Shown in pieces: positions 25,116 through 38,094 of a DNA stretch of 64,000 nucleotides. The stretch lies in assembly GCF_014805625.2 (NCBI RefSeq), contig NW_023998417.1, positions 9,411,780 to 9,475,779 of the forward strand, given 5' to 3'. A program made the translations under genes and the position numbers. The notes under the pieces were generated by a model. It was not told the origin of the DNA and searched no databases. It saw nothing but the letters and a program-made list of their open reading frames with translations. The first letter of the stretch is position 1. Each line of letters starts with the position of its first letter. This DNA comes from Glossina fuscipes. Taxonomy: Eukaryota > Arthropoda > Insecta > Diptera > Glossinidae.

Positions 25116-26619
25116 CGATATTTTCAAAACTTTTTCGCAATAATTTAATTTAAATTAAATTTTATTAACAACAGACAGTTTAGGAACATCACAAACAATA
25201 AATTGAAAAATATTTCTTATATGCTTTTTTTGTGCCGCAGTCATAGTCATAAATATTTGTATGTATATGTATAAGCATAAATGTTTTATCACACATTTAA
25301 AAACTATTAAAATAAAATAGTCGTATTTTTCACCTGTTTTTCCATCAATACGACATAAATTCTCATAAAAATTAATACAAAAATTTTAATAAAAAAAAAG
25401 AAAAAAAAAAAAAACATTAAAATAAATTCAACGCCCACATAGAGAACATTTCTCTTTAATAGATACCTATGTAAGCTTATGTATATATATATCTGTTTTT
25501 TTTTGTGAGCTGCGTCCTTCTCCTCACACCTTTGAAGACATCATTTTAGTTTAGAGGAAATTAATGTAGATTCGAATGAAAAACAAGCTGTAAAGTTAGT
25601 TAATAATATAAAAACTTAAATGAATCTATTACGCAGTTTATGAGATGGGCAGTGAAGGGGAATATGCCTCTTATCTCATAAAAACATTTTGGGACATTTG
25701 GGACAGTTGTTGGGACCATCGATTTCCACAACTAATATACGGAATATATTGTCAATGAATAAAAATGAATTATGTGAACTTTGCGTTGGCTTTATAAGAT
25801 TGAAGGCAAAAATGAGTTATTGACTCTTATGCTATTGGATTGTTCGTAAAATCATTTCATTTCATTTCTTCTTTTTTTTTTTTTTGCTCAAAATAAAAGC
25901 TCAAAGTTTTTTTCGTGATCAAGAACGAGAAAACCAACTTCATAGTGATCTCGCGAGTTGTTATTCGATGGTTAGCATCAATTAATGCCTTTGTCTTGCT
26001 GTTATTAGTTTCAACTGGCTTTCCAGTATGTGATGCATCGTCTTCAACGGAAGGGAATTTTTTGAATTAGTATTGATACTCGCATTGTGGCAATACATTC
26101 AATAATTTTTTTTTCTTGCTTGATTAGCGTTTTCACCTTCTCCGTAGTAAAAGAATAACGTATAATGAAAATGTTGTTGCCTCCCACTTTCCACATCAAG
26201 CCAAATAAACTTTCCCATGGGCAAGTTTTGCTATATCAGCTATCAAAATATGTAACGGCAATGCGGCCTAAGTGTGAAGTGTGAATATGGCTGCGTGAAA
26301 ATGCAATTAAAAAAAAAGTGAAATGATTTTCCGAATAACCCATTAGATGGAAGCCTAGTATTTTTATTGACCTCGTATAAGGGCGTTTTTTATAAGGAAA
26401 AATTTCAAGCGATTTATTAGTAAGAAAAACAGCTCTGAGTATATTGCAAAAAAGTTTCCCCAACAGGTTAGGCATTGTGTGTGGAAATTTTGGCTGCAAT
26501 CGGTCCTTCATGTTTCCATTTACCAGTCGATCCTTCATACTCTCAATCTATTCCCAGATATTAAGCTTTCTTTTTTTGTAACCTTTGGTTTCTTTCTATT
26601 TTGTTTTTCTCGAGAAATT

Positions 26620-26640
26620 GTTTGCCTTACTAAGGCAAAC
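26620..26640. repeat. Perfect 10-bp palindrome around one base
   Basis: GTTTGCCTTA, C, TAAGGCAAAC. It could be a dyad binding site or chance; no tandem partner is seen. Confidence 0.9.
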
Positions 26641-27389
26641 TGAAATAATTGCGTTCACCTTCGCATTATTAATATAATGACAGGCAGTGCGCGCGTTTGC
26701 CCATTAACTCCTGATTGATTTTATCCAATAAATAAAAATTCGAATTAGTTATCAATAATTTGTTTTAATCAAATGCAACTTGTGATCGTCAACAGGTATA
26801 AATTAACTTCAAGTTAAATTGTGTTAGACAAGAAAACCTTGAGCTAAAATAAAAATTGAACAAAAAATATTTTTGCAATAAATAGTTATTTGATTTATTT
26901 TTTCGAAAGAAGAAAAAAAGAAAAAGAATTTAAAACATTGTGGTTGATTTTCTTATGTTGGGGAAAGACAAGGCAAATAAATCAACCGAATAGACAGGTT
27001 TATTTTCTTTATAAATATACACATAAAATTAAAAAAAACATATTTTAAAAAACAGCTTTGCTAGAACACACGCGTACTCTTTTTTCTTTTTTTTTTTTTA
27101 TTGTAGTCGTAAAAGAGATGATGCGAAATGTGTATAAATTTTTTTTAAATATTATTAGGGATGATAAGCATGTACATAATGTAGACAAAGGATTTAGTTG
27201 GACTTTTAATGCTTTTAAACGCTAGTGTTAGGTACTATTTACTGGTTTTTCTACATTTAAGCAGCCGCCTCCCAATAGCGAGGCCACTCATTCATTATAA
27301 TGCTTATATCACATCACTCGATATGTCGCCGGTCAAACCCGTAGCTGTCCTTTTTATTTTTTTTGCAATTTCATCATACAAGCTCTCTT

Positions 27390-27960
27390 ATGCGTCAATA
27401 GAGCCCAGGAATATTATACCATGCACTTCTTAAAATGCGGACGCGGACTTTCCCATTCAACTTTCTTAACGCTTTGGTCGCCTTTCACCAGTTACTGACC
27501 ACTCGGCTATTGCCGATTTGCTTCTCGAGTGTAGTGATGATTTAAAATTTTACCCATTGTCAGTTATCGCCTGAAAAAATCTTTTTTATTTCGCTTAAAC
27601 TGCTCCAACACTTTGTTGTCAAAAGTGAACCAATGCGGCAATCACTTTAAGCAGACCTTTCTCACGGATAAATATTCTCGCGCAATGTTGGACGGGCTGC
27701 CTTTTGATATCTTTGTGGTATCAATTATCTTGCGCAACTTCACTTTACGGTTAGCCAAAACGATTTTGTGAACTTCTTTTCTTTTGTTTTTTAGAACAAC
27801 TATCGACTTTTGGCGATCGCAGTGTTTAGTACCAACGATAAAAAAGCCAAAATCCAGATCTTTGCATTGATACGAAAATAAGCAAAGTAACATCACTAAA
27901 AGCACTCTTAGCTGTATATTAATCGACGAAATATAAGATATGTACGGATCTGTGAAAAGT
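27390..27960 (-). mobile_element. Degraded mariner-family transposase fragment
   Basis: Reading on the minus strand, a frame contains HKIVLANRKVKLRKI, then TKISKG and EYLSVRK, then LPHWFTFD, then FKRNKKDFFRR, then HHYTREANRQ. After a frameshift comes AEWSVTGERRPKR, and after another, GKVRVRILRSAWYN. This order matches mariner transposases: the end of the DNA-binding region, the WVPRLLT-type segment, the first catalytic block, and the AEW-x-TGE-x-RPKR signature before GKVMASVFWD. Several in-frame stops and at least two frameshifts are present. The DETW block that carries the first catalytic Asp reads GKIL, so that Asp is lost. The second catalytic block (QDNA-type) is not visible, and I found no terminal inverted repeats. 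The element is dead and truncated and lies in intron 1 of zfh1 on the same strand. Confidence 0.9.
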
Positions 27961-29704
27961 GTTGCCATATATCAGTCAGACACGATGTCGTATGTAGGGT
28001 ACAAATAATTACATCCCCATATCCATTAAAAATTTTCGCTCTAGTTTGTTTTGTAATTTTTCAAAAGTCTTTTTCTTTATGACTTGAACTTTTTATAAAT
28101 TAATTTTCTTTTTTTTTTTTTTTACGAATAATTTCTTTGTAATTAATTTTTGTTTCTTATCTTAAATAATAGTAGTTCGCATAAATCAATGATTAATGAT
28201 TTTGATATGAAATACTAGGAAATGAAAATGTATAATAATTTTATTTCTCCTTTCGCAACACCTTGATATATATATATATATATATCGAAATATCGATATA
28301 TTTTCAGCTGCCAACCAGCAGCCAATCAATCAGGAAATAGTCTTTGCTTTTGAATACCCTTCGCATAAATCTCCCATATTTGTCTTTATCAATAATTCTT
28401 TAACGTGCCGCGTACAAAAGGAGGATGGGCGCGATATATATGTGGTAACGTGTGCTACAAATCTGTAAGAGATTACACTAAATACCAACTCTCTATACGT
28501 ATTTCCCCGCGTCTACAAAAATCTATCTTTACAGCTGCGGCATGTTATGCTTGCTCCTTTCCTGCTCCCCATTGATATTTCAAGAGGCTACATATGCAAT
28601 GATAAAATTGGTATACTCTCACCTTCCGGCGGAGGAGTAAAAAAAAAAAAGGCAAAAATTTTTAAATTGAAAATCAAAACATATTTATACACAAAACACT
28701 TGATCACTTAAAAGCCTTTTGGCATTAATTTTGATATATATACAGTTTCTTAAAAACTTGACGGTGCACGCTCATCATGCAGATGTGCGGAGAAATTCGT
28801 TACAATTGTTTTTTATTTTTACCTTGAATGATGTTTACTTTTTAAAATATTTTTTTTTTTCAATTTAGTACGCGGACGGCAGGAAGGAAATATAAAATAT
28901 GTACACAAGACTATGATTTAATTTCTAAAATCATTGCCCGACATGCCTTCGATTTCCTTTCATTGATACATTTTTTCCAAAACTATAAACTTCTCCGATC
29001 TTAGAGACCTTAGTTTTGCTATAATAATTCCAATATTATTTTTCAGACTTACCTTACAAATACATAAGTATTTTTCTTATAACGATATTGATTTTAGATA
29101 TTTAGCGATACACAGAGTTATTTATCTGCCTATCGCGCTAACGACTAACCAACCAACCACTTTTCATTTAGACAACCATTAAAGATAACGAGGAACCTGT
29201 TTCTTTTTAACCCCATTGTTACACTAGCCGTCGGCATGCGCATGCAAGCCCAGGTATAGCAGCCATAGTAAAAGTATTTTATTTGTTGTTGTTATTGTTT
29301 ATTGCACAGGTGCTATATATAGATAAAAATAAGTAAATATAGGCAAACGTAATTGTTACTATGGCGGTTTGTTTGTAGTCATGAAATCTCACAATTGGTT
29401 AGAAAACCTCTTGCTGCAATAGAAAATGGCAGACTTTAATCGTTTGGTCATTTTTTTTTCTTTCTCTTTTTTCTTTTTTATTTATTGTAACTATTAGTTT
29501 ATTTGAGAAATAATTTATGCACTTTGACGAAAAAAGAAATATTCATCATTTTGACAAAGTGAAAGAATTCCAAGTTGGGAAAAACATCGCTTGAATATCT
29601 TCTAATATTCGTTTGAGAATAGAGCTTCTAATTACCGGAATCATTGCATACGATCTCAACTAATGCTTTAGGGTATAACAGGAAATCGTTGCTGATAGAT
29701 TGGC

Positions 29705-29728
29705 AAAAAAAAAAAAAAAAAAAAAAAA
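29705..29728. repeat. Poly-A run of 24
   Basis: Uninterrupted A run in intron 1. Confidence 0.95.
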
Positions 29729-30724
29729 TGCATTCCAATGAAATTTTGATAACGCGTGATCGCGGAATAAACAAAAATTTGGGAACCGGTTAATAGTTCC
29801 CAATATCGAGTAAACTTAACAGCTATGGATTATGGACTCACTGTAAAAAGTGAAACGTTTTCAGCTGGCGATAAAGTGTGCATTTCTATACTATTCATGC
29901 GGATTTGTAGCCCGATTTTTACTTAATGTTTGTTTTTTTAGCGAAAAAGTACTCGATTTCCGACAACAACTCGAAGAGTGGACCAACTGCATTTTGCCGA
30001 TACTGCACTTTAGCAAATGTTTGAAATTATCGAGAAAGGTGATGGTGCCAAATGCTCTTTTTTTCCGTTCAAACTAAGAATGATGCGTACAGGAACTTCA
30101 AGACAGGAAAAGACGGAATTTGACAAAGAAAATCACTTTAAATTTAAACGATTCACTTATTTATAAAGCACTTGTTTAACTCATTTTGCTACCACGATCT
30201 CTTCGGGAAAACATCTATCACAACCTAAGGGAGATAAATGTTCCTTTGATACCGACACAAATGTATGACATCGGGCTGTGGTGAGAGACGGTTGTGTCAT
30301 GTACACATAACGGTTGCATTAAATGACTTGTCCATAGTATTTAAAGCATCCAAGCCTTGAATAGGGTCGCTGTAGCTGCATCTGTCAAAGACAGAATCGC
30401 ATGCGCGTATAATAATGTATAATAACTAACATCAAAATCTTAGTCCCTAGCTTTTAATTTCTTGTTAAAGACGCCGATTCCTTTCGAATCGTTCTCAGTA
30501 TCACACTGTTTTAACCTGGACGAACGTATTTTTGTGTGAAAATTTTTTAACAAATGGACCAAAACACTTTCTAAAGGCGACGCTGGACGTGGATTAAAAT
30601 CATATTCGAATTTACCAGGCAACACAAAAGGCTCTAAATTCTCAATGCTAGCACTCTTTGCAGAGAACGCTGGAAATAGTGCGAAGTTTCAAGAAAAAAG
30701 TTTCTTTCAGATAATGAAGTTTCT

Positions 30725-30900
30725 AGAATACTGTACCCCTTAACAGGGATATGGCTTTATATACATATATGTGTATATGTATGCTCAGTATAATCTTATG
30801 TAGAGACAGTGAATTATCTTTATCATGTCCGTTCGTCCGTCGATATGCCTTTGAAATGGATAAACGAAGGTTTATATTAACTTGAAAACAATTCGAATTT
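30725..30900 (-). repeat. Dispersed repeat copy, antisense orientation
   Basis: It starts with TACTGTACCCCTTAACAGGG, like the TATACCC-AACAGGGTAT end of the family. A TA-rich tract follows, then ATCATGTCCGTTCGTCCGTC, the reverse complement of the GACGGACGGACATGAT box. The order is the mirror of copy B. Confidence 0.6.
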
Positions 30901-31094
30901 CAAAAGTGATATGAAACTTATAATTAATATGTCCTTGAAAAATTATTCTATATATTATCATAAATAAATCGATAGGCATTTCGGTGATAATCACTACTCC
31001 TTTTTGTGCAAAGGCGGACGAAAACATTTATCGATTTTCTTATTAAATTATTTCAATTAAATAAGCTATGCACTAGATAGCGAACTGCGATTAT

Positions 31095-31265
31095 AAAGTG
31101 CGACGAAATGCGCCGATCTGAAGTAATCTCAATTGCATTCCTTCTTGGGCTAAAATATGCCTGCGTATCAAATCTCAACGAACAAAAAAAAAAATTCATA
31201 CGGACAGATGGACAGACAATATTAGACATGAGTTCAGCTCAAATCCGCAATAACCTTAATATATA
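31095..31265 (+). repeat. Dispersed repeat copy C
   Basis: It holds CCGATCTGAAGTAATCTCAA, TATGCCTGCGTATCAAATCT, then ACGGACAGATGGACAGACAA, followed by a TA-rich tail. It matches copy D in order and in the CGCCAGCGTACTGAATTTCA block. Confidence 0.65.
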
Positions 31266-33112
31266 CCTATATATAATATATAAATAATGTTTTTTTTTTC
31301 TTTTTAATTACAATAAAAAATGTTTTCGTTTAACTTCAATGCAAGAAGGTTGCAATTAAAAAATACATAAACTATTTTAAAAGTTATTAGGCTTTTTCAT
31401 AAATCATTACCTAAATTTACATTTACATATATGTGTAATAGTCATAAAATAAGACAAGAGAAATCTCAACTAAATACTTGCGTTTCCTAAAAGATTTGTA
31501 AGATAACGACAAGGAACACCTTTTAAGAATGCATATACAAGCCGCATTAAAACATTCATGCGTTATTCCAATAAATTATGCATCGCGTGAGTGAAAACTA
31601 AGCAAAATCAACGGTATGTACGGCTGATCAAGGACCCTAATCGAAACATATTTGAATGAAATTTAGAAAATTTTTATATGAACTGTGAATGCGAATAATT
31701 TTTAATTGACTATGGAAAATATTTTTTAACAAAATTTTAATACCCCATCTACGACTATTTGCTATGGGAATCGAGAAAATTTCGTTTTCACTTTTTTAGT
31801 TTTTAAGGAACCGGCAATAATGAAGAAGATCTTAATTAAGATTAACATAAATAATTTTTATGGCATCTCCGATGAACGCTTGTTTGGCGTTACAAACCGA
31901 GTAATGTAATTAAGTAAACGCCTATCTTTCAGTGATAGATAGGCAAAGCAAATATTCAAACATGCATTTAGAAAATGCGTTGCATATACACAGATAGACA
32001 CAAAATATCATAGTTGATGCTCCATTTGATGTTGTTGTGATGTTTTCTTTTTGTTTTTTTTTTTGTCTTTTTAGAACTGTTTTTATCTTGTATTTGTATG
32101 TATTTGAGTGTAAACAAATCATAAATGTGTCAGTGATGAAAACTCATCATAAACAAATAAATTGAAGGTGTGAACTGATTAATGCAAAAATTAATTTCAA
32201 AAAAGAAAAGAAAAGAAAAACGAAAGTAAAAAATCGATCGTTGTCTCTCATGATAAAAGTGAACAACAGCACAAAGTAAAAAATGACTTTAGTGAGGATT
32301 TAATGAAATGTTTAGATTTCCGAGAAATGATATTATTTTTAAAAAACTTATTAATTTACATTTTTTTTTTTTTTTTTACTAATTTTTAACATGAACAAGT
32401 CACACGTCACACAGAGACGTCTCCCTATAGGCATAATATAGTGACAATCGGAAACAAGCGAGCTTAACTAGCCAAGAGTGTTCAAAGTTAAGCCCAGGGA
32501 AAGATGTATTTACTTTTCGTTTTGTTTTAAATTATTGTGCCGAAGCGCAGAGATCGATCGTAGCTTATAATGGACTATATTTACCTAAAAGTCTTTTAAA
32601 GTTATTAAAAAATTGTATTCTGTCTAAAAGGCAGGCAGACGTTACGGCATTAACGTATTAACATGTTGGGATAAATATGTAGAGAAAGGAAATTGTATAA
32701 TGTAATTTGTGGGCGTTTTTGTAGGTGTATTTATTTTATAAAAAATCACAAACACTTGAAAATGGCAAAAAATCCATAGATAAATAAATGAAAAAATACA
32801 AAAGGAGGTTATATCCGACTTAAGCTATGACTTTTCACATGCCCATGATATGATCTGATTTTATATAAAGAGGAGAGAGAGAACGTGTAATATTCCATTT
32901 TTCCATTCCAGTTGTGTTCTGATCATTTAACGATTTGCCATATTTTCAAAACGTGATAAACGGAACGATAGGTTTTTCGTTTTAGATCCCAATGTTATTT
33001 AAGTTCTCTGTCATTCTCTTCGGGAGAAGAGATACTTTCGAAATACAATAACAACAACTGAATGATAAACTTTATATACCATAATGTTGAAGGATTTAAA
33101 ACAAAATGTTGC

Positions 33113-33114
<2 letters not shown>

Positions 33115-33144
<30 letters not shown>
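33115..33144. repeat. Poly-A run of 30
   Basis: Uninterrupted A run in intron 1. Confidence 0.95.
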
Positions 33145-33145
<1 letters not shown>

Positions 33146-35524
33146 ACAAAAACCAACAAAACTAAATTACAATAACAGATCGTTTTACTTGGCATTGATC
33201 GCATCTATAAACCTAGTGTTGTTTGGGCATTTCTGTTTTTCTTTCAATTTGTTTTACAGGTTGATTGTATATACATACATATACATACATAAAACTCTTC
33301 ATTTCATTAAATTAATTTAATTTTCATGTTCTTAAAATGACTTTTGCCTGTTGGAGAATGAGAAAAAGTGTGACAGAGAGAAAGAGAGAGAGAGAGAACG
33401 AGACAGGAAAGGAAGAGGGGAGACGAGAAGTGACCAACAATTTGTTTTGATGCCAGGCCAGGGCAACTGATCAATTTAATAATATTTTAAAAGAATTGAT
33501 TCAAGTCATTTAATAGAAAATATCGTTTTACTAAATTTTTTTTTATTTTTATTTAAATGATAAAATGTAGTAAGGTGTTAAGATAGTTTTTTTCTTTTTA
33601 ATTTTTTGCACCTATTAGGGACCTATTAATTTTTGTGAAGAAATTTTTATAAACTAATGCTTCAAGTTTTGTTTCATTTCGACAACTTGCCCTTCCATCT
33701 GTTTGTCAATTTCTTTGTAATGGAAAAATTTTCATTAATTTTTTGCTTGCAAACTCCATTCATCGAACAATTAAAACAAAAGGTAGATAGACTTTACATA
33801 CTGTTGCAGTAGCATTATAGTTTATCAAAAAAAAAAGAAAAGAAACAAATTATACGCACATGCCACAGGGTAAAGATGGGCGGAGCTTTTAACATTTAAT
33901 GATCAAAAAAACGAAAGAGAAATTTAAATATTGCGAGAAATATTTGATTGATTGACGATATATGTGCATATAATGAGAGGAAAACAAGGCTAAATATTTC
34001 AAATAGAAAGAAACCGATGCTATTAGAGGAATTCGAAAAGTCTGCATGGGATACAAAGGCCATTAAACAAGTTCTAGGGAAAGATATGATATAAAAAGTA
34101 TTAAGAAAAAATTTTGAAAAAAATTTGGGAAGACATAAGAAAAATTTCTTTAATGTAATCCTCGCCATTGTATTATGCACGTTACATGATAAATAATGTA
34201 GCTATGGTATCCTATTCGTCTAGCTAAAATTTCCTCAAGCCTTGTCATTACAATATCAAATATTTTAAATGTGGCTCAATGAGATCACAATTGTATTTAG
34301 TGCCCTGTTAAACCTACAAAAAGACTCATGTCTCACGTACGACGACAACAAGTGCCATAAGCAATTTTCATTAATATTTGAGAATTTGTTAATCAAAATC
34401 AATAAAAAATAATGACTAAGTAGAGTGAAAGCTAATCCGTTTCTAGTATCGTGATGTAAAAGTAAACATTTGACTTCAAAGTACAATATAATAAAGGGCA
34501 GCTAGGCTTGGGAGAAGACAAAAAACCCGTCGTAGCCCAAGGCGATTTCTCGCACTCAGAAAAATATCAGGACTACAGTCAGAAAAATGTGAGGAAAAAT
34601 AAAGTAATAGGGACGTAATTGTGTGACCAATCGATAAACGTTATGCCTACACCGACTTAGCGCTATATAGCTACGACCAAAATAAATTCTACCGCATTGA
34701 GAGTTGAATTCGCGATTATCTACTTCTTACCTATTCGGCTATTCATTGCTCGTCGAAAACAAATTTATTTTGGAAAAATTATTATTAATTTAGTCGGAGA
34801 AATAATTTTTAAAAGTAATGTTTTAAAGCCTTACTGCATAAGGCTATCGGCTTGATTCAAACCTCTACATACCTTGAGACTCCTTTGCCTGTTCGGTCGC
34901 TCAGGGGTATATGATCGAAAAAGTTTACATTCAATGGTAAGAAAATCGTATACTTCATCGACAGTTGTAACTCGAGCGCAAGTAAGTCTTCGTAGACTTT
35001 ACCCATTTGGGACTTGGAACATACTTGTTCAATACACTACTTGTTTCGACGCGCTTTAGTAAATTCTCCAAAGACGTTTTCTTACATATCTGTCACGTTG
35101 GATTATAGTACAAAACGGCTGCGTCACAAGAAATGAACTGCGTTCGCAAAAAAAAAAAAAAGGAAAGAAGAAAACTAAGGCGATCGCAAAAGCAAAGCGA
35201 TCGCGCTGTAAGTAAGTGATCTTTTTTTCAAAATTCTACCCGATATATGCCCGAAGCTATTACGATATGGCAGAATTAAATAATTATGAAATATTTGGCG
35301 GCATTAATAAAATAATTAATTTATTTATGCATCATAAAATTGCTCTATTTTTTTTATATTTGAAAAAAAGAAAAAAAAAAAGAACAGAAGAAAGCACGAA
35401 ATGAATTAAGCGCCGTAAATGAAACCTGAAATAAACAGAAAACGTCGCCAATCGCCAATCGCCATTCGCACATTCATATAAACGAAACGTGTATGCTGAA
35501 AAGGGCGAGTGCATGTACATATAT

Positions 35525-35574
35525 ATGTATGTATGTATGTATGTATGTTTGTTTGTTTGTATGTATGTATGTAT
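35525..35574. repeat. GTAT/GTTT compound tetranucleotide repeat
   Basis: GTAT array interrupted by GTTT units, then GTAT again. Confidence 0.95.
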
Positions 35575-36190
35575 AATGAGCTAAATCTAATGGTCATTTA
35601 TTTATTTGCTTTAAAATGTTTCTCAAATTGTCGAAAATTGAAGACTATTAAAATTCTTCGAATTTTGAACATTTATTTATTCATTTTTTTTATTTATTTT
35701 TATAAAATGTACAAAAAAAAAAAAAAAAAAAATTTATCGAAACAGTTTACTGATAACGAGTATGCTATGCGTTTTTTTGCGTTTAAGCATTATCTGGAAA
35801 TTGAAATGTTTTTTTTTTTTTTGTTTTTTTTTTTTAAATATTACCTTGCGGTTATTTTTCGGATAAGAGGTTTCAATTTCAAAAATAATTACAGTTTATT
35901 TTATTTGATTCTTTGTTTTCATATTATTGTTATTATGCTTGTTGCTGTTGCTGTTGTTGTTGTGTTACTCTTAAAGAACCCTTTTGTACCGCTTATGTTA
36001 TTATTATTGTTAACTTTGAAAGCGATTGTTTATCATAAATCTATGGAGGTGTTTATTTTCAATGTTCTTAATTTCAAGTAGTTGAAAAACTCTGAAGAAT
36101 AAAAAAAAGGAGGTAAACAACTGCTCTTTTTTAAGAGAAAAAGAAAAAAAAAGAAAAAAAAATCGCCCGCTGCTAATAACAAACAATGCT

Positions 36191-36225
<35 letters not shown>

Positions 36226-37988
36226 CGATCTCCTTCATGCAGGATTTTTGTGTGTGCTTGTTATGAAATATGATTCAACATACTTATATATATGCATACA
36301 TCCATATTAGTTTTATATGAGTCCATGTGTACGCTTTCGTCGTGTATGTATTTACGTAATTACATTTTGAGTGAGTAATGCAGATCTTGAAAGTGTGGAG
36401 GTTTAAGGTGAATTTTATATGAGATCTTTATTAAACAGAAAATATAAAAAAAAAAAAAAATAGCAACAACAATAACAACAAAGAAAACAAAGGCGTTGGT
36501 AACTTAATTGGAAAAATATGTGTATGCATATAGTAACTTGCAATTTAGCAGGTTGAACGTGTCGATGGCAGAGACCACACCGAGAGTTTTGAGACTTTAT
36601 TTTTTCATTGCAAGGCGTAAACAGTTTATGCACAACAAAGAAGGCTGGATAAAAAATGATTCATTCTCTTCTGTTTTTTATAGTTGAGATTTTCACCTGA
36701 AAATATGCAAACAGTTACGTCTATCGTTCTTCCGTAATAAGACATTGTTTCGTTTGTTTTTGTGTTTGAACCATCCTAACGGAGATCCATAAAAAAATTT
36801 TACTTTTTTTCTTTGTCGTTTTCTCAGTTGACACTGAAAGTAAAGCAATAGGTTCAAGTCTGGCAGATATTCAAAAGCTAAGAATTATGAAAACATAATA
36901 GCTGAGAAATGTACGCATCATCGAGTAAACCAGAGGGAGATTAAAAAAAAGAAATTTAACTTTTTAACTTTTAGGTAACACAGATCTTGACCTGATTTAA
37001 ATCTATCTGGAAATGTTTCCTTTTGCATTTTCTCGGGTGTAGACGATTTAGTAGGTTCAAGTTTGACCGTTACTCCTAAGGTAAGAATTTAAGAGAGAGG
37101 AAAAAGTACAGATCAGGTTTAACTGATCTTTAGGTATCTTGAGAATAGAAATTTATTAAAATGTATCTGTATAGAGCCTAAAAGTTTATAGTGGAGAAGA
37201 GAGGATCTGACATTTTCATTTAACAGCCGTACAGGAATCAAAAACGTAATTTACTTTTCCCAAATAATCAGAAGCCAGAATTCCTCCCATACTTAGTTTT
37301 TTTTCGTTTAATCCCTCTTCAGATAAAAAGCAGATTTTTTCCATCACCCAGATGTAATGCCCATGCCCATAATCTTTGTAAGGAATTTATAATTTCCGAG
37401 ATGAAAAGCAGGTGTCGTCTTTGGATAATGTCTGTTTTGTTTGTGGTTCCTAGATTTAAAGAGGTTTTCGAATTTCGGCACAATTTTGATCTAATCTTAA
37501 ATTGATCTAAGGTAATATTGACTTCAAAATGATTGGTATTGAACTGATTTTTAGGGCGTAAGAAAGTTTAAATCGCAGGAATCTTTAGAAATTGTAATCG
37601 CTAAGTAAAAATTTTACAAGCGCATTTTTTTCATAGGTTTTTCGGTGAGCTTTTGTAGAACTCACTAAGTGAGTCGGCGGAAAGAACTTGCTACAATGCC
37701 ACGATAATCGAAATATTGTACTAGACGTTGCATATACGATTCATATATGTAAATTGAATTTGGCGCAGGTATTGATCGGTTTCTTGCTTACGAAAGACTT
37801 TGCATTGTTTATATCTTGTGTTATTAACTTTCAATCATATGAGGATTTAATTACATAGTTAGCGTAAATATTGTGAATACTTTTAAAAGTCTTTGTGTTT
37901 GAGTTATTAATTGCCTCGATTTCTTTGATTTGATTATTGGCGCCAATCCGTATAAGTAATTTATGCCTTTTTTTTTTTTTTTACTTAC

Positions 37989-38094
37989 ATTGCATTGTGA
38001 ATGCTGGTGACGAGGGCATACTTTGATTAATAATGATATTATCCTCTTGGCCAAAGCGTGTTGTTGATGACGACGGCACCAAACAGGACAACAT
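37989..38094 (-). CDS. zfh1: ZEB-family zinc-finger/homeodomain repressor, first coding exon (N terminus)
   Basis: The reading frame starts at ATG 38094-38092 and encodes 35 codons plus one base, beginning MLSCLVPSSSTTRF and ending SPAFTMQ. Two in-frame TAG codons lie about 60 bases upstream, so the frame cannot extend far in the 5' direction. The context before the ATG (CCA) is not a strong Kozak match. The exon ends CAA T, followed by a consensus donor GTAAGT (37988-37983). The leftover T joins the TT at the start of the exon at 16999 to give a Phe codon, and the frame stays open, so this is a phase-1 intron. The other frame through this exon is longer but lacks this phase match. The serine-rich start carries no domain. 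zfh1 is a transcriptional repressor of mesoderm, blood and neural fate in flies. The gene name rests mainly on the fingers in the following exons; the join is inferred from splice sites and phase. Confidence 0.72.

Larger units (their letters stand above)
17000..37988 (-). other. zfh1: zfh1 intron 1 (about 21 kb, phase 1)
   Basis: This is bounded by the donor GTAAGT at 37988-37983 and the acceptor TTTTAATTCAG ending at 17000. It contains many microsatellites, a mariner transposase relic near 27.4-28.0 kb, several copies of a dispersed repeat, and no coding exon that I recognise. Long first introns of developmental regulators commonly hold enhancers, but I cannot point to a specific one here. 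Apart from the items listed separately, I see only AT-rich single-copy-looking DNA. Confidence 0.7.

Noticed and set aside
34265..34486. KCLLLHHDTRNG as the second catalytic block of a mariner
   Set aside because: Only the HHD resembles it; the flanking residues and later blocks do not fit.
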